A stretch of 38,454 nucleotides of DNA from Nitrosomonadaceae bacterium (GCA_002721545.1 PBKR01000003.1:39021-77474); one strand, 5' to 3'; numbered from the stretch's first letter, positions 1 through 10,122 are shown. A program made the numbers and translations. Notes: a model not told the origin generated them from the letters alone.

Positions 1-97
1 TCCTATTAATTCGTTTAATCTGATTAGCACCTGAAAATTTTGCAAGTTGTCTAAGTGCACTTGTTTCAATATCAAACCCTTGGATAATTAAATCCAT
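1..97 (-). CDS. serB: Phosphoserine phosphatase SerB, N-terminal fragment (cut by window edge)
   Basis: Only the first 32 codons lie in the window. They start with ATG at 97 and read MDLIIQGFDIETSALRQLAK, then continue to the edge. The pattern of a short hydrophobic strand, 'QG.DIET..L..LAK' and 'SGA' resembles the N-terminal regulatory part of betaproteobacterial SerB, which makes serine from phosphoserine. The place next to mfd supports this, since serB and mfd are commonly neighbours in this class. The catalytic HAD motifs would lie outside the window, so the call rests on a short match plus context. There are 68 bases between the mfd stop and this start. Confidence 0.6.
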   Translation of the reverse strand, partial: MDLIIQGFDIETSALRQLAKFSGANQIKRINR

Positions 98-165
98 ATT
101 TTATACCCTTCTCGAAGAAATATATTATTCTTAACTTTTACCTATAACCAATAAATTCATAAAAC

Positions 166-3100
166 TCAATTTATCATTATTCCTTTTAATTCCTTAATTA
201 CATTATTTATTTTTACAACACGATCAGGAATATTTTCAATCTGTACTTGAATTCTTAGACAGTCTGGGCCAGAAAATTTATACTCATTATTGTTATGAAC
301 AAGCCTAATAATTTTCTCTACATCAACCATAGGATTTGCAATAAATTGCACCAGTATATTTTCTGATGAAGCATCTATACGAGATATCCCTAAAGGTTTT
401 GATAAAATTCTCAGTCGGTGGCATTCTAATAAAGTTTTAACCGGGTCAGGAGACACTCCAAAACGATCAACAAGCTCCATATACATATTATCTAACTGAT
501 CGCTGGTCTCGCAATTTGCCATCCGCTTATATAATACTAGTCTTTCATGTATGTCATTACAGTAAGAATCTGGAAGTAACGATGGGGCATGTAAATTAAT
601 TTCAGTAGTAATACCTAATGGATTCTGCATATCTGGTTCACGCCCTTCCTTTAAAGATTTTATTGCTGTATCTAATAGGGAACTATATAGATTGAATCCA
701 ACTGCTGATATTTCTCCACTCTGAGATTCTCCTAGAACCTCACCTGCACCTCGAATTTCTAAATCATGCATAGCCAAATAATATCCGACACCTAACCCCT
801 CCATCTCTTGAATTGCATCTATCCGTTTCTTTGCTTTTACATTTAAAGCTTCTTCCTCTGGCACAAGTAAATATGCATAAGCCTGGTGATGAGAGCGACC
901 AACACGCCCACGTAATTGGTGTAGCTGTGCAAGACCAAATTTATCTGCACGATCGATAACAATCGTATTTGCACTTGGAATGTCGAGTCCAGTCTCAATA
1001 ATTGTAGTACATAAAAGCATATCAAATTGCTGCCTGTAAAAATTTCTCATTACACGTTCCAGCTCTCTTTCACGCATTTGTCCGTGGGCAATCTCAATTT
1101 GAATCTCAGGTAGCAGCCTTGTAAGAATATTATATGTAGACTGAATTGTATCCACAGAATTATGTAAATAATAAATCTGCCCACCCCGTTTTATTTCTCG
1201 TAAACATGCTTCCCGAATAACCCCATTTGAATAAGTATTAACAAAAGTTTTTATTGCAAGACGCCTTTGTGGTGCTGTATTAATAATAGAAAAATCACGA
1301 AGACCTTCTAAGGACATTGATAGAGAACGGGGAATAGGTGTAGCAGTTAATGTTAATATATCCACTTCAGATTTAATATTCTTAAGTTGATCTTTCTGAC
1401 GTACACCAAATCGGTGTTCTTCATCGATTATAACTAATCCAAGATTCTTGAATCTCACATTCTTCTGAATTAATTTATGAGTCCCAACAACGATATCTAT
1501 TTTTCCTTCAGCCAATCCTTCTTTTACTTTAACAAGATCTTTAGCTGAACGAAAACGAGACATCTCAGAAATAATTACTGGCCACTGATCAGCAATTAAA
1601 CCAAAACGATCAGTAAAATTCTGAAAATGTTGCTCTGCAAGTAAAGTTGTTGGGACAAGAACAGCTACCTGCTTATTATTAGATATAGCAACAAAAGCAG
1701 CCCTTAGTGCTACTTCTGTTTTACCAAAACCGACATCTCCACAAATCAATCGATCCATTGGCCTATCAGAACTCAAATCTTGAATCACAGCTTTGATAGC
1801 TAAAGCCTGATCAGGCGTTTCTTCAAAACCAAATCCCTCAGAGAACGCTTCATAATCATGCTGATTAATACTGAATCTATAGCCTGCCTGATTAGCACGT
1901 TGTGCATATAAATTTAATAATTCAGCAGCTGTATCATGTACTTGTTTAATTGCATTACTCTTAACTTTATCCCATTGCCCACTACCAAGTTTATGCAATG
2001 GGGTAGATTCTGGAGCAGCACCACTATACCGACTGATAAGGTGTAATTGAGAAACTGGCACATAAAGTTTATCTCCTCCATCATACTCAAGTAATATAAA
2101 TTCATTCAGCTGGACATGGCTATTTCCTCCTGAATCTATATTCACAAGGCCTGAGTAACACCCTATTCCATGCTGCTCATGCACTACAAGTTCACCAATT
2201 TTGATCTCAGATAAATCACGCAACATAGTATCAACAGTTTCTGCTGAACTTCCTAAATTTCGCCCACTCCTTTTATATCGGTGTATTGCATAAAGCTCAC
2301 TTTCAGTGATAAAAGCATGACCTTCTTCATTAAGAATAAATCCATTATGCAACGGAGAAATACAAAGCATAAAAAATTCTTCGCTTTCTATGAATTGCTT
2401 GTAATCATTACAAATCTTAGGAAAAAGTCCATATTGTTTTAGATAGTCATAGAGCAACTCGCGCCTGCCCAAACTTTCTGCGAGAAGCAAAACACGCCTA
2501 TTAGATGACTTGAATTTATCTACAAATATAGCAAGCTTTTCTATTGGATTAGTTGCACGTCTATCAACCTGTAAGAGCGGTAAACTACTAGTAATATTTT
2601 TGATTCCTGACTGAGGTTTCTCTAACTCTAAAAGAATCTTAATTCTTGAATATGAATTAATATTTTTAAAAAAATCTTCACTAGTTAAAAATAAGTCTTC
2701 TGGTGGCACTAGAGGTCGACTGATATCCCCTCGTAATAATTTATAACGAGACAATGTGTCACTCCAAAAATTTTCTATTTCTGAATTAATGTCATGATGC
2801 AAACATAACAACACAGAATCTGGAATATAATCAAATAATGTTTCAGTTTGCTTAAAAAATAATGGTAGGTAATATTCAATCCCTGCTTGCGCAATACCAT
2901 TACCAATATTTTTATAAATACGACATTTTGAAGGATCACCTTCAAATCTCTCACGAAAATTTCCCCGAAAACATGCACGGCCATCTTCATTAAATGGAAA
3001 TTCACGTGCCGGCAATAACCTTACTTCATCTACAGGATAAATACTTCTTTGAGTATCCACATCAAATGTTCTAATAGTCTCTATTTCATTATCTAATCTA

Positions 3101-3639
3101 TCTACACGATAAGGTAGTGCACTACCCATTGGAAATAAATCAATTAGCCCACCACGTACACTATATTCTCCTGGCGAGATCACTTGGCTGACATGGGTAT
3201 ATCCTGCTAACGTCATTTGGCTAAGAAATAATTCTAAATCAAATATTTCTCCTCGTTTAATGAAAAATGTATATGCTGCAAGATACTCTCGTGGAGGCAT
3301 ACGATAGAGCGCTGTTGTGACAGGAACAATCAATATGTCACATAAATTACTCATAACTTGGTAAATAGTAGCAAGCCTTTCTGAAATTAGATCAGGATGG
3401 GGAGAGAGGTTATCGTATGGAAGCGTCTCCCAATCAGGCAAGAGGTGAGCCTTTAAACTAGGCGAAAAGAATGAGATCTCCCCCAATAATCTTTGAGCTT
3501 CTAGTGCGCTTGCACAAATGATAACAATTGGCTTCTCTTGTTGCGCTATTTTCGCAAAAACGAAGGCATCACCAGAACCATGAAAATTAGAATAGTTAAA
3601 AATTGAACCTAATTTGGGAGGTTTAAACTTGAATTGCAT
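166..3639 (-). CDS. mfd: Transcription-repair coupling factor Mfd
   Basis: Mfd is a DNA translocase that pushes stalled RNA polymerase off damaged DNA and recruits UvrA. At 1157 residues it is full length (family about 1150). The UvrB-like N-terminal region comes first. The RNA-polymerase-interaction domain begins near residue 487 (HEQHGIG). The helicase core has Walker A GDVGFGKT at 634-641 and the DEEH box at 739-742, followed by TATPIPR and QLRGRVGR motifs. The TRCF C-terminal domain closes the protein. The ATG at 3639 gives a normal N-terminus (MQFKFKPPKLGS), though no clear Shine-Dalgarno is seen. It lies downstream of recJ on the same strand, with 129 bases between them. No frameshift or missing motif is visible. 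Confidence 0.97.
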   Translation of the reverse strand: MQFKFKPPKLGSIFNYSNFHGSGDAFVFAKIAQQEKPIVIICASALEAQRLLGEISFFSPSLKAHLLPDWETLPYDNLSPHPDLISERLATIYQVMSNLCDILIVPVTTALYRMPPREYLAAYTFFIKRGEIFDLELFLSQMTLAGYTHVSQVISPGEYSVRGGLIDLFPMGSALPYRVDRLDNEIETIRTFDVDTQRSIYPVDEVRLLPAREFPFNEDGRACFRGNFRERFEGDPSKCRIYKNIGNGIAQAGIEYYLPLFFKQTETLFDYIPDSVLLCLHHDINSEIENFWSDTLSRYKLLRGDISRPLVPPEDLFLTSEDFFKNINSYSRIKILLELEKPQSGIKNITSSLPLLQVDRRATNPIEKLAIFVDKFKSSNRRVLLLAESLGRRELLYDYLKQYGLFPKICNDYKQFIESEEFFMLCISPLHNGFILNEEGHAFITESELYAIHRYKRSGRNLGSSAETVDTMLRDLSEIKIGELVVHEQHGIGCYSGLVNIDSGGNSHVQLNEFILLEYDGGDKLYVPVSQLHLISRYSGAAPESTPLHKLGSGQWDKVKSNAIKQVHDTAAELLNLYAQRANQAGYRFSINQHDYEAFSEGFGFEETPDQALAIKAVIQDLSSDRPMDRLICGDVGFGKTEVALRAAFVAISNNKQVAVLVPTTLLAEQHFQNFTDRFGLIADQWPVIISEMSRFRSAKDLVKVKEGLAEGKIDIVVGTHKLIQKNVRFKNLGLVIIDEEHRFGVRQKDQLKNIKSEVDILTLTATPIPRSLSMSLEGLRDFSIINTAPQRRLAIKTFVNTYSNGVIREACLREIKRGGQIYYLHNSVDTIQSTYNILTRLLPEIQIEIAHGQMRERELERVMRNFYRQQFDMLLCTTIIETGLDIPSANTIVIDRADKFGLAQLHQLRGRVGRSHHQAYAYLLVPEEEALNVKAKKRIDAIQEMEGLGVGYYLAMHDLEIRGAGEVLGESQSGEISAVGFNLYSSLLDTAIKSLKEGREPDMQNPLGITTEINLHAPSLLPDSYCNDIHERLVLYKRMANCETSDQLDNMYMELVDRFGVSPDPVKTLLECHRLRILSKPLGISRIDASSENILVQFIANPMVDVEKIIRLVHNNNEYKFSGPDCLRIQVQIENIPDRVVKINNVIKELKGIMIN

Positions 3640-3768
3640 CTAAATTCATACTAAAAATTGTTAATACAAAAAATTTATATCCAAATTGAGTCTGAATATC
3701 CTATTTGATCTATATTAAAATTCTAAACGCTTAATATAAGAGAATGACCATTATTCCTATGTTAATAA

Positions 3769-5523
3769 TTATACTGGCTTCCAGTGATCTAATATAAGTT
3801 GCAAAGTGTCATTACCACTATATTCATTTACATTAAGGCGATAAACTGCATCAATCTCTTCTGGTAAGGAGTCCTGATAGAAAAACAACATTGATTCATA
3901 TAAATGCAGAGAATTTGATTCGCCAGTATTAGATTTAACTTTTCTCAACTTTAATTTTAGGTGCTTCCCCCCTACTACATACTGATGCTTTACTAGGAAA
4001 CGAGCATTGAATATAGGATAAGGAAACCCCTGCCCCCAAACCTGCTCTGCAAAATTATGAGCCAATTCTATATTCATCTCTGACTCATTCAAATCACCAT
4101 CGGTTTCTATAATACGCAAAAGATCTCCAGAAGTAAGTAAGGTTTGTGCTGCTTTCTCAAAAGCATCCTTAAATTTGTCAAAATTATCCTGGTGTATAGT
4201 TAAGCCTGCTGCTGCTGCATGACCACCAAATTTTAGTAATAAACTAGGATGTCGTTTTGAAACTACATCCAATGCATCCCGAATATGGAAGCCAGGAATA
4301 GATCTTCCAGATCCTTTAATTTCTTTATTTTTCCCAGAAGAAAATATAATTACAGGTCTATTCAATTTATCCTTAATACGAGATGCAAGGATTCCAATTA
4401 CGCCCTGATGCCAACAAGAATCATATAGAACTATACTGTATGGGAGTCTATTTTCTTGAGTCAGAAACGGAGAAATAAGAATCTTCTTTATCAGCTTTTC
4501 CGCACTATTCTGCATATCAATTTCTATTTCTCGACGCTGCAAATTTAGCGTATCAAGCTGCTGAGAAAGTCTCATAGCATGTATCTCATTATCAGTAATA
4601 AGGCACTCAACACCAAGTGACATATCTTCAAGCCTCCCAGCTGCATTTAATCTTGGTCCCAACATATACCCTAGTTCATAAGTTGATGCCCTTTTGATAT
4701 TTTTCCGCACAATACTAAATAAAGAATTTATACCGGCACAACCACGCCCACTGCGAATACGATATAGCCCTTGCTGGACTAAAATTCGGTTATTCTGATC
4801 TAGCTTTACTACATCAGCAACGGTTCCCAATGCTACTAAATCCAATAAATTAGCAAGATTAGGTTCTTTATCAGAAAGAAACCTACCACGTACTCGAAAC
4901 TCAGCACGTAACGCAAGCATCAAGTAAAACATTACGCCTACACCAGCTATATTTTTACTAGGAAAGCCACAGCCTGGCTGATTAGGATTGACAATAGAGG
5001 TTGCATTTGGCAGTTTATCTCCAGGTAAATGGTGATCAGTAATAAAAACTTGCATGCCAAGTCGATTGGCCTCTTCCACACCTTCTATACTAGCAATCCC
5101 ATTATCAACAGTAATAAGTATATCTGGCCTACTTCCCTCAGTTGAATTAGCAGCTAATTGCACAATCTCTGGAGTCAGCCCATAACCATGCTCAAAACGA
5201 TTTGGTACTAAATAGCTCACTATTGCACCAAATTCCCTCAGTCCGCGAATTCCTACTGCACATGCTGTTGCTCCATCTGAATCATAATCAGCTACAATTA
5301 ATAAACGTTTTTCTGAAGTTATTGCATCTGCAAGAAGCGTAGCCATTTCTAAGATATTTTTTAGATGCCAGAATGGAATCAGTCGAGACAAATCTTTAGT
5401 AATCTGTCCAGGTTCATTAATACCTCTTGCCGCATAAACACGGGCTAAAATAGGATGAATACCATGGCTGATTAATTTCTCTAAGGAATCAGCAGCATAG
5501 CTTCGGGTAACAATATTTACCAT
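3769..5523 (-). CDS. recJ: Single-stranded-DNA exonuclease RecJ
   Basis: RecJ is a 5'-3' exonuclease on single-stranded DNA, used in RecF-pathway recombination, mismatch repair and base-excision repair. The 584-residue product is close to the usual length. DHH-family motifs are intact: DYDSDG with D79, D81 and D83; VDNG with D140; TDHH at 162-165; and the DHHA1-type FGGHAAAAGLTI motif in the second half. The C-terminal OB-like domain is present. Start is the ATG at 5523; the leader has no good Shine-Dalgarno. A possible promoter lies just upstream (5541-5569). It follows the RpfE-like gene, an arrangement also seen in the Xanthomonas rpf region. Confidence 0.96.
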   Translation of the reverse strand: MVNIVTRSYAADSLEKLISHGIHPILARVYAARGINEPGQITKDLSRLIPFWHLKNILEMATLLADAITSEKRLLIVADYDSDGATACAVGIRGLREFGAIVSYLVPNRFEHGYGLTPEIVQLAANSTEGSRPDILITVDNGIASIEGVEEANRLGMQVFITDHHLPGDKLPNATSIVNPNQPGCGFPSKNIAGVGVMFYLMLALRAEFRVRGRFLSDKEPNLANLLDLVALGTVADVVKLDQNNRILVQQGLYRIRSGRGCAGINSLFSIVRKNIKRASTYELGYMLGPRLNAAGRLEDMSLGVECLITDNEIHAMRLSQQLDTLNLQRREIEIDMQNSAEKLIKKILISPFLTQENRLPYSIVLYDSCWHQGVIGILASRIKDKLNRPVIIFSSGKNKEIKGSGRSIPGFHIRDALDVVSKRHPSLLLKFGGHAAAAGLTIHQDNFDKFKDAFEKAAQTLLTSGDLLRIIETDGDLNESEMNIELAHNFAEQVWGQGFPYPIFNARFLVKHQYVVGGKHLKLKLRKVKSNTGESNSLHLYESMLFFYQDSLPEEIDAVYRLNVNEYSGNDTLQLILDHWKPV

Positions 5524-5540
5524 TCGGAAGAATAATTCAA

Positions 5541-5569
5541 CTTCTATTCTTTTAAAAAATGGGGGTCAA
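5541..5569 (-). promoter_or_regulatory. Candidate sigma-70 promoter for recJ
   Basis: On the minus strand TTGACC (5569-5564) is followed after exactly 17 bases by TAGAAG (5546-5541). The -35 matches 5 of 6 consensus positions and the -10 matches 4 of 6. Transcription would start near 5534, leaving a leader of about ten bases before the recJ ATG. This would let recJ be expressed apart from the RpfE-like gene upstream. Confidence 0.35.
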
Positions 5570-5672
5570 GATTAGAAATTTTTCCATACATCAACAACGC
5601 TTCTATTTGATAATACTATTATCTATATTATATAAGATATTACAAACCACCTAATAAATTAATTGCCAATTA

Positions 5673-6743
5673 TCAGTCTATATAAGTTGGAAATGGTCTC
5701 CCTAAACGCCAGAATCTATATAGATTATTTCTTGTTATAAAGAAATTTCTAGTGACCCCTTCATTTATGGCAGTTATAGTTACCTGTTTAATAATACCCT
5801 GTCTAAGCATAGTAAGCATAGGCATAAACCAATTCTTTTCTAATTCTTTAAGGCTTTCACGCCAGCCATGTGCATCTCCATATTGAGCTTTTCCATACAA
5901 AGAATTTAGAAAAATAAGTTGTCTATCAGACTTATTTAAATGTGGCCATGCTTCCATATTATTAGGAAGCTCCATAAGGTTTATGCCGCTGGCTATCGCC
6001 AAAGAGCTTAAGAAGACATCATTACTCCATACATATTCATAAGGTGAAATGACAGGCTCAGGACTAATGCCACCACCCCAGAACCAAATACCATTTAATG
6101 CCAAATCTCCACGCTCTTCTCGTATCTGATTAAGAGGATGTTCATGCAGAAGCATTTGAACCTCATTTAACAATCCTCTCCAGAACATCTCTTCAGGGCC
6201 ATATGGAAAATAATCATTAATATTCTTTACAATAACATCACTTAGCAAGTGAGTATGAATAAGAGGTGGTTTCTGCAAGCACAAATACCAGCGATCAGCA
6301 CATAGAGGAAAAATTGAAATTAACTCTTTTTTGTTATCACCATTTTGCGAAGTAAGGTTATCTTGAGAAAAATACTTGTTAATGACCTCAACAAATTGGC
6401 TAGCTTCTTCTAAAGAAATATGGAAAGTACGACTATCAGCCAATAATACCTGATCATGTTCAACCCTTAAATGGACTGGATCAGCCCTTAACCAATACTT
6501 TTCACCAGCTTCTATATCAAATGTTTTATCTGCTAATAATGTAAGAGGTGCTACCGGTATATCATGCTGCCTTCTTACACTAAAAGCTTTACACAGCCAA
6601 TCTTCCACTCCTTCCGAATCAAATTTAGTCCGCGAACTCTTTGCAAAAAGAGTCTCAATTGCAGGTAATGATAACTCTTGGTAAATTTCATGGAATTTAG
6701 AATCTGGCCAAAATAAATTTGGAATAAGAAAATGTAAATTCAT
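5673..6743 (-). CDS. RpfE-like / COG4255 protein of unknown function
   Basis: A 356-residue soluble protein with no signal peptide or membrane segment. The opening (MNLHFLIPNLFWP), the 'YWLRADPVHLRVEHDQVLL' stretch and the central 'NGIWFWGGG' motif are typical of the family annotated in Beta- and Gammaproteobacteria as RpfE-type regulatory protein or as a phosphoglycerate-mutase-like protein (COG4255). No catalytic motif of cofactor-independent phosphoglycerate mutase is evident to me, so I do not assign that activity. The gene sits directly upstream of recJ, 149 bases away, as in the Xanthomonas rpf region, but none of the diffusible-signal genes rpfF, rpfC or rpfG is in this window. Start ATG at 6743 lacks a clear Shine-Dalgarno. 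Confidence 0.75.
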   Translation of the reverse strand: MNLHFLIPNLFWPDSKFHEIYQELSLPAIETLFAKSSRTKFDSEGVEDWLCKAFSVRRQHDIPVAPLTLLADKTFDIEAGEKYWLRADPVHLRVEHDQVLLADSRTFHISLEEASQFVEVINKYFSQDNLTSQNGDNKKELISIFPLCADRWYLCLQKPPLIHTHLLSDVIVKNINDYFPYGPEEMFWRGLLNEVQMLLHEHPLNQIREERGDLALNGIWFWGGGISPEPVISPYEYVWSNDVFLSSLAIASGINLMELPNNMEAWPHLNKSDRQLIFLNSLYGKAQYGDAHGWRESLKELEKNWFMPMLTMLRQGIIKQVTITAINEGVTRNFFITRNNLYRFWRLGRPFPTYID

Positions 6744-6841
6744 ATAAAAATAGTGCTAGAAATATTATTTTAAAGAATAAAAGTACCCAAAAGGGATTAT
6801 TGCTATATCATACTAAAATCATTTTTATATTCTATTGTGCA

Positions 6842-8185
6842 CTAACTACCTGCTACAGTCATACTTTCAACTAGCAGTGACCCACACTGCTTAGAACCAT
6901 GAATTATCACGTCGTTCCCAATTGCTGAGATATTTCCTAACATGTCCTTCAAATTTCCAGCTATAGTAATTTCTTCCACTGGATAGCATATTTCTCCACC
7001 TTGTATCCAGTATCCTGCCGCACCACGTGAATAATCTCCTGTGACTGGATTGACTCCTTGGCCAAGTAGCTCAGTCACTAATAATCCTTTATCAATTTTC
7101 TTAAGCATTTCAGAGAAATCTAAAAGATTACCATTATTTACCGTTATATTATGATTTCCACCTGCATTCCCAGAAGTACATAATCCAAGCTTGCGTGCAG
7201 CATAACTCCCAAGAAAGTAACCTTGCACTATTCCATTCTCGATAATCTTACGATCATGTGTTGCAACTCCTTCATCATCAAACATACTACTTGCTAATCC
7301 TTTCTTTATATGAGGCAACTCATAAATTTGTATATCTGGAGAGAATACCTGTCTACCAATGCTGTCTAAAAGAAAAGATGACTTTCGATAAAGGCTAGCA
7401 CCACTTATAGCGCTAATAAAATGCCCTATTAATCCTGAGGCTATAGGGGCTTCAAATAAAACTGAAGCTTCACAAGTGTCTAATTTCCTTGCTCCTAACC
7501 GTGCAGCACTCCTCTTTCCTGCTTTTTTACCAACATGTGCAGCTGATTCCAGATCTTCTGCATCCCTCGCTACTGTGTACCAATAATCACGTTGCATAGT
7601 ATCATTCTGAGCTGCTATTACTGCACAACTAATACTATGGCGAGATGTTGGATATCCGCCCATGAATCCAGAACTATTAGCATAAATAAATTGTGACTCA
7701 CTCAATGAGATATTAGCACCTTCAGAATTAGTAATACGTTTATCTACACCAAAAGCATTGTCTTCACAGGTTTGTGCAAGCTGAATAGCCTCATCTATAG
7801 ATAGAGTCCATGGATGATACAAATCAAGATCAGGGAATTTCTTAGCTAAAAAATGAGTCTCTGCTAATCCAGCACAATTATCCTCAGCTGTATGCTTAGC
7901 TATAGATAATGCAGCACTAACAGCATCATTTATAGCCTTATTAGAAAAATCAGAAGTACTAACATGACCACGTTTATGTCCCATATAAACTGTCACTGAT
8001 AGACCTTTATCACGATTATGCTCAATGGTCTCTACCTCACTCTTACGCACCGTAACATTCTGACCAAACCCTTCTGAGATCTCGGCTTCACAACTACTTG
8101 CCCCACCTTTTTTTGCAATACATAAAACATCATTTACAACCTGCTTTAGGGCATCGACTCGATATGAGAAACTTGGAGAGTGCAT
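6842..8185 (-). CDS. pmbA: Metalloprotease subunit PmbA/TldE
   Basis: TldE (PmbA) pairs with TldD to form a heterodimeric zinc protease that degrades unfolded peptides and removes leader peptides from some ribosomally made peptides such as microcin B17. The 447-residue length matches the family (E. coli about 450). The N-terminal region carries 'SEVETIEHNRDKGLSV', and the C-terminal half has 'DDEGVATHDRKIIENGIVQG' and 'GNAGGNHNITVNNG', all typical of PmbA. As expected for TldE, it lacks the HExxxH zinc motif of TldD. The start ATG at 8185 is preceded by AGGTGA seven bases away, a good Shine-Dalgarno. It is divergent from darP, a common proteobacterial arrangement. Its partner tldD is at 13621-15096. 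Confidence 0.95.
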   Translation of the reverse strand: MHSPSFSYRVDALKQVVNDVLCIAKKGGASSCEAEISEGFGQNVTVRKSEVETIEHNRDKGLSVTVYMGHKRGHVSTSDFSNKAINDAVSAALSIAKHTAEDNCAGLAETHFLAKKFPDLDLYHPWTLSIDEAIQLAQTCEDNAFGVDKRITNSEGANISLSESQFIYANSSGFMGGYPTSRHSISCAVIAAQNDTMQRDYWYTVARDAEDLESAAHVGKKAGKRSAARLGARKLDTCEASVLFEAPIASGLIGHFISAISGASLYRKSSFLLDSIGRQVFSPDIQIYELPHIKKGLASSMFDDEGVATHDRKIIENGIVQGYFLGSYAARKLGLCTSGNAGGNHNITVNNGNLLDFSEMLKKIDKGLLVTELLGQGVNPVTGDYSRGAAGYWIQGGEICYPVEEITIAGNLKDMLGNISAIGNDVIIHGSKQCGSLLVESMTVAGS

Positions 8186-8312
8186 AGTAATATCACCTAT
8201 GAATATAATTTAAAAGAAGAAAAATTCCATTAAAGAACTGATAATTAAGCCCTTTTGTGTTTATAATTTATTTTTAGATAAATCCAAATAGGATTTAAAT
8301 ATAAAAAATACT

Positions 8313-8894
8313 ATGATAACAGTTTCTGAACCCCATAATGAACAGAAGGTGCTAATGGAAAATATTCAACCCAATAATATAGAACAAGATAATATAACCA
8401 GCAAAACTAGAATTAAGAAAGAAATGCATGCCTTACAAAAAATTGGTGAAAGATTGATTGGGCTAAATTCAAACCAATTGAGGGAATTTTGTTTGCCTGA
8501 TACATTATTTGAGGCAATTATCCAAGCTAAACAAATAAAAAAAAATGGCGCACGCCGTCGACAGATACAATATATTGGTAAACTGATACGTGAAATTGAA
8601 ATAACAAAAATTAAAGAGAAGCTATCTACTTGGGATGGAATTTCTACACAACATACTGCATGGATATATCAGATAGAACGCTGGAGGAAAAATTTATTGA
8701 AAGATGAAAATGCTCTTGCTGAATTTACACAGCAATACCCAGAAGCTAACCTACAACGTATAAAAACACTAATAAGAAACACTCATAAGGAAATAATTTA
8801 CAACAAGCCACCAAAAAATTTTCGTGCCTTATTTCATGAATTACAAATTAGTATCCCAAAAATTACGAATCAGGATAACATGGAAATAGATTAA
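8313..8894 (+). CDS. darP: Ribosome-associated assembly factor DarP (YjgA, DUF615)
   Basis: A 193-residue basic, helical protein of the DUF615/YjgA family. The E. coli homologue, DarP, binds late 50S precursors and helps ribosome assembly. Family features seen are 'SKTRIKKEMHALQKIGERL' near residues 30-50, 'ARRRQIQYIGKLIREI' near 80-97, and the ending 'FRALFHELQ'. The N-terminal 28 residues are variable and slightly acidic. It is divergent from pmbA with 127 bases between the starts, as in many proteobacteria. No Shine-Dalgarno is seen before ATG 8313. The next gene, an esterase, begins 87 bases downstream and may be on the same transcript. Confidence 0.93.
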   Translation: MITVSEPHNEQKVLMENIQPNNIEQDNITSKTRIKKEMHALQKIGERLIGLNSNQLREFCLPDTLFEAIIQAKQIKKNGARRRQIQYIGKLIREIEITKIKEKLSTWDGISTQHTAWIYQIERWRKNLLKDENALAEFTQQYPEANLQRIKTLIRNTHKEIIYNKPPKNFRALFHELQISIPKITNQDNMEID

Positions 8895-8981
8895 TATCAT
8901 GATACGATTTTAATTCTAATCTTAGATAGATTTACCTAATTATTTTAAATTTACCACTTCCTATAAATTCTCATTATTTTT

Positions 8982-9665
8982 ATGTCTAATATATCGACAG
9001 ATGTATTACCCTGTGTTGTAGTTGAAACTGGAAGCCAACCAACTCACTCTATTATATGGCTACATGGTCTTGGTGCAGATGGGCATGATTTTGTTTCTAT
9101 TGTACAAAAACTAAATCTTCAATCTAATATAATGAGCAGATTCATATTCCCGCATGCCCCTTTTCAGCCGATTAGCATTAATAATGGAACAGTTATGCGT
9201 GCATGGTATGACATATCTAACCCAGATTTAAATAATAATGAAGATATAACTGGGATACATGCTTCGCAGCATGCAGTAGAAAAAATAATTAATAAAGAAA
9301 AGCAAAGCGGTATTAAACCAGAAAATATTATATTAGCAGGATTCTCCCAAGGAGGAGCAATAGCACTTCATACCGGTTTACGACACCCTAATAAACTTGC
9401 TGGTATCTTAGTATTATCAAGTTATCTTCCACTAGTAAATAGACTTTCAATTGACTCTCATCCCTCTAATTTATCCACCCATATTTTCATGGCACATGGT
9501 TATAACGATACGGTTGTACCGCTAAATATAGCCCAATCATCAAAGAAAAAATTAATTGAATCAGGCTATACTGTTAAATGGATTACATATCAAATGGGAC
9601 ACTCAGTCTGCAGTAATGAAATTAATGATATAAGTAATTGGCTAAAAAAAATACAAGCTAATTAA
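8982..9665 (+). CDS. Carboxylesterase/phospholipase-like alpha/beta hydrolase
   Basis: A 227-residue alpha/beta hydrolase of the short carboxylesterase (EstB, acyl-protein-thioesterase-like) family. The catalytic triad is readable: nucleophile S122 in GFSQGGA, D176 in HGYNDTVVP, and H207 in MGHSVC. The oxyanion-hole segment 'WLHGLGADGHDF' lies at 27-37. There is no signal peptide, so it should be cytoplasmic and act on small carboxyl esters; the natural substrate cannot be told. It follows darP and is convergent with exbD, whose stop is 38 bases downstream. No Shine-Dalgarno is visible before ATG 8982. Confidence 0.92.
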   Translation: MSNISTDVLPCVVVETGSQPTHSIIWLHGLGADGHDFVSIVQKLNLQSNIMSRFIFPHAPFQPISINNGTVMRAWYDISNPDLNNNEDITGIHASQHAVEKIINKEKQSGIKPENIILAGFSQGGAIALHTGLRHPNKLAGILVLSSYLPLVNRLSIDSHPSNLSTHIFMAHGYNDTVVPLNIAQSSKKKLIESGYTVKWITYQMGHSVCSNEINDISNWLKKIQAN

Positions 9666-9702
9666 AATTATATCTATTAAATGCTTCCTTTTAATCGAGA
9701 GG

Positions 9703-10122
9703 TCATCTTGACGGATCTGTTACGAATCCAATACGTACCATCCCAGACCTAGAAGCAATTGACATAACTTGTGCAACATGTTCATAAGGAACCCGGCCAT
9801 CAGCACGTATATGTAATTCTGTAGTTGGATCTATTTCTACTGTCCCTAAAAAACGTTTCTCTAGCTGTACTAATGCTATTGGCTCTCCATTCCAAAAAAG
9901 ACTCTTATCATTTTTAATGCCAAGCTCAATATGTTCTGGTTTTGTAATATTTGGATTGCTTGTAGCTTTAGGTAGATCAACCTTAACTGAATGTGTAAGT
10001 AATGGAGCGGTAATTATGAAAATTACTAACAAAACTAGCATAACATCTACCAGTGGTACGACATTAATCTCAGACATGGTTGACTGCTGGCCTCCATTAT
10101 TATTTATGCTACCAAACGCCAT
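9703..10122 (-). CDS. exbD: Biopolymer transport protein ExbD (TolR family)
   Basis: ExbD is the single-pass partner of ExbB in the proton-driven motor that energises TonB. The 139-residue product has a short cytoplasmic N-terminus, one membrane helix (about residues 23-43) carrying the essential acidic residue D26 in 'VVPLVDVMLVLLVIF', and a periplasmic domain. Its ATG at 10122 overlaps the exbB stop by one base (TAATG), which suggests coupled translation. Presence of tonB in the same operon favours ExbD over TolR. It is the last gene of the four-gene operon. Confidence 0.93.
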   Translation of the reverse strand: MAFGSINNNGGQQSTMSEINVVPLVDVMLVLLVIFIITAPLLTHSVKVDLPKATSNPNITKPEHIELGIKNDKSLFWNGEPIALVQLEKRFLGTVEIDPTTELHIRADGRVPYEHVAQVMSIASRSGMVRIGFVTDPSR

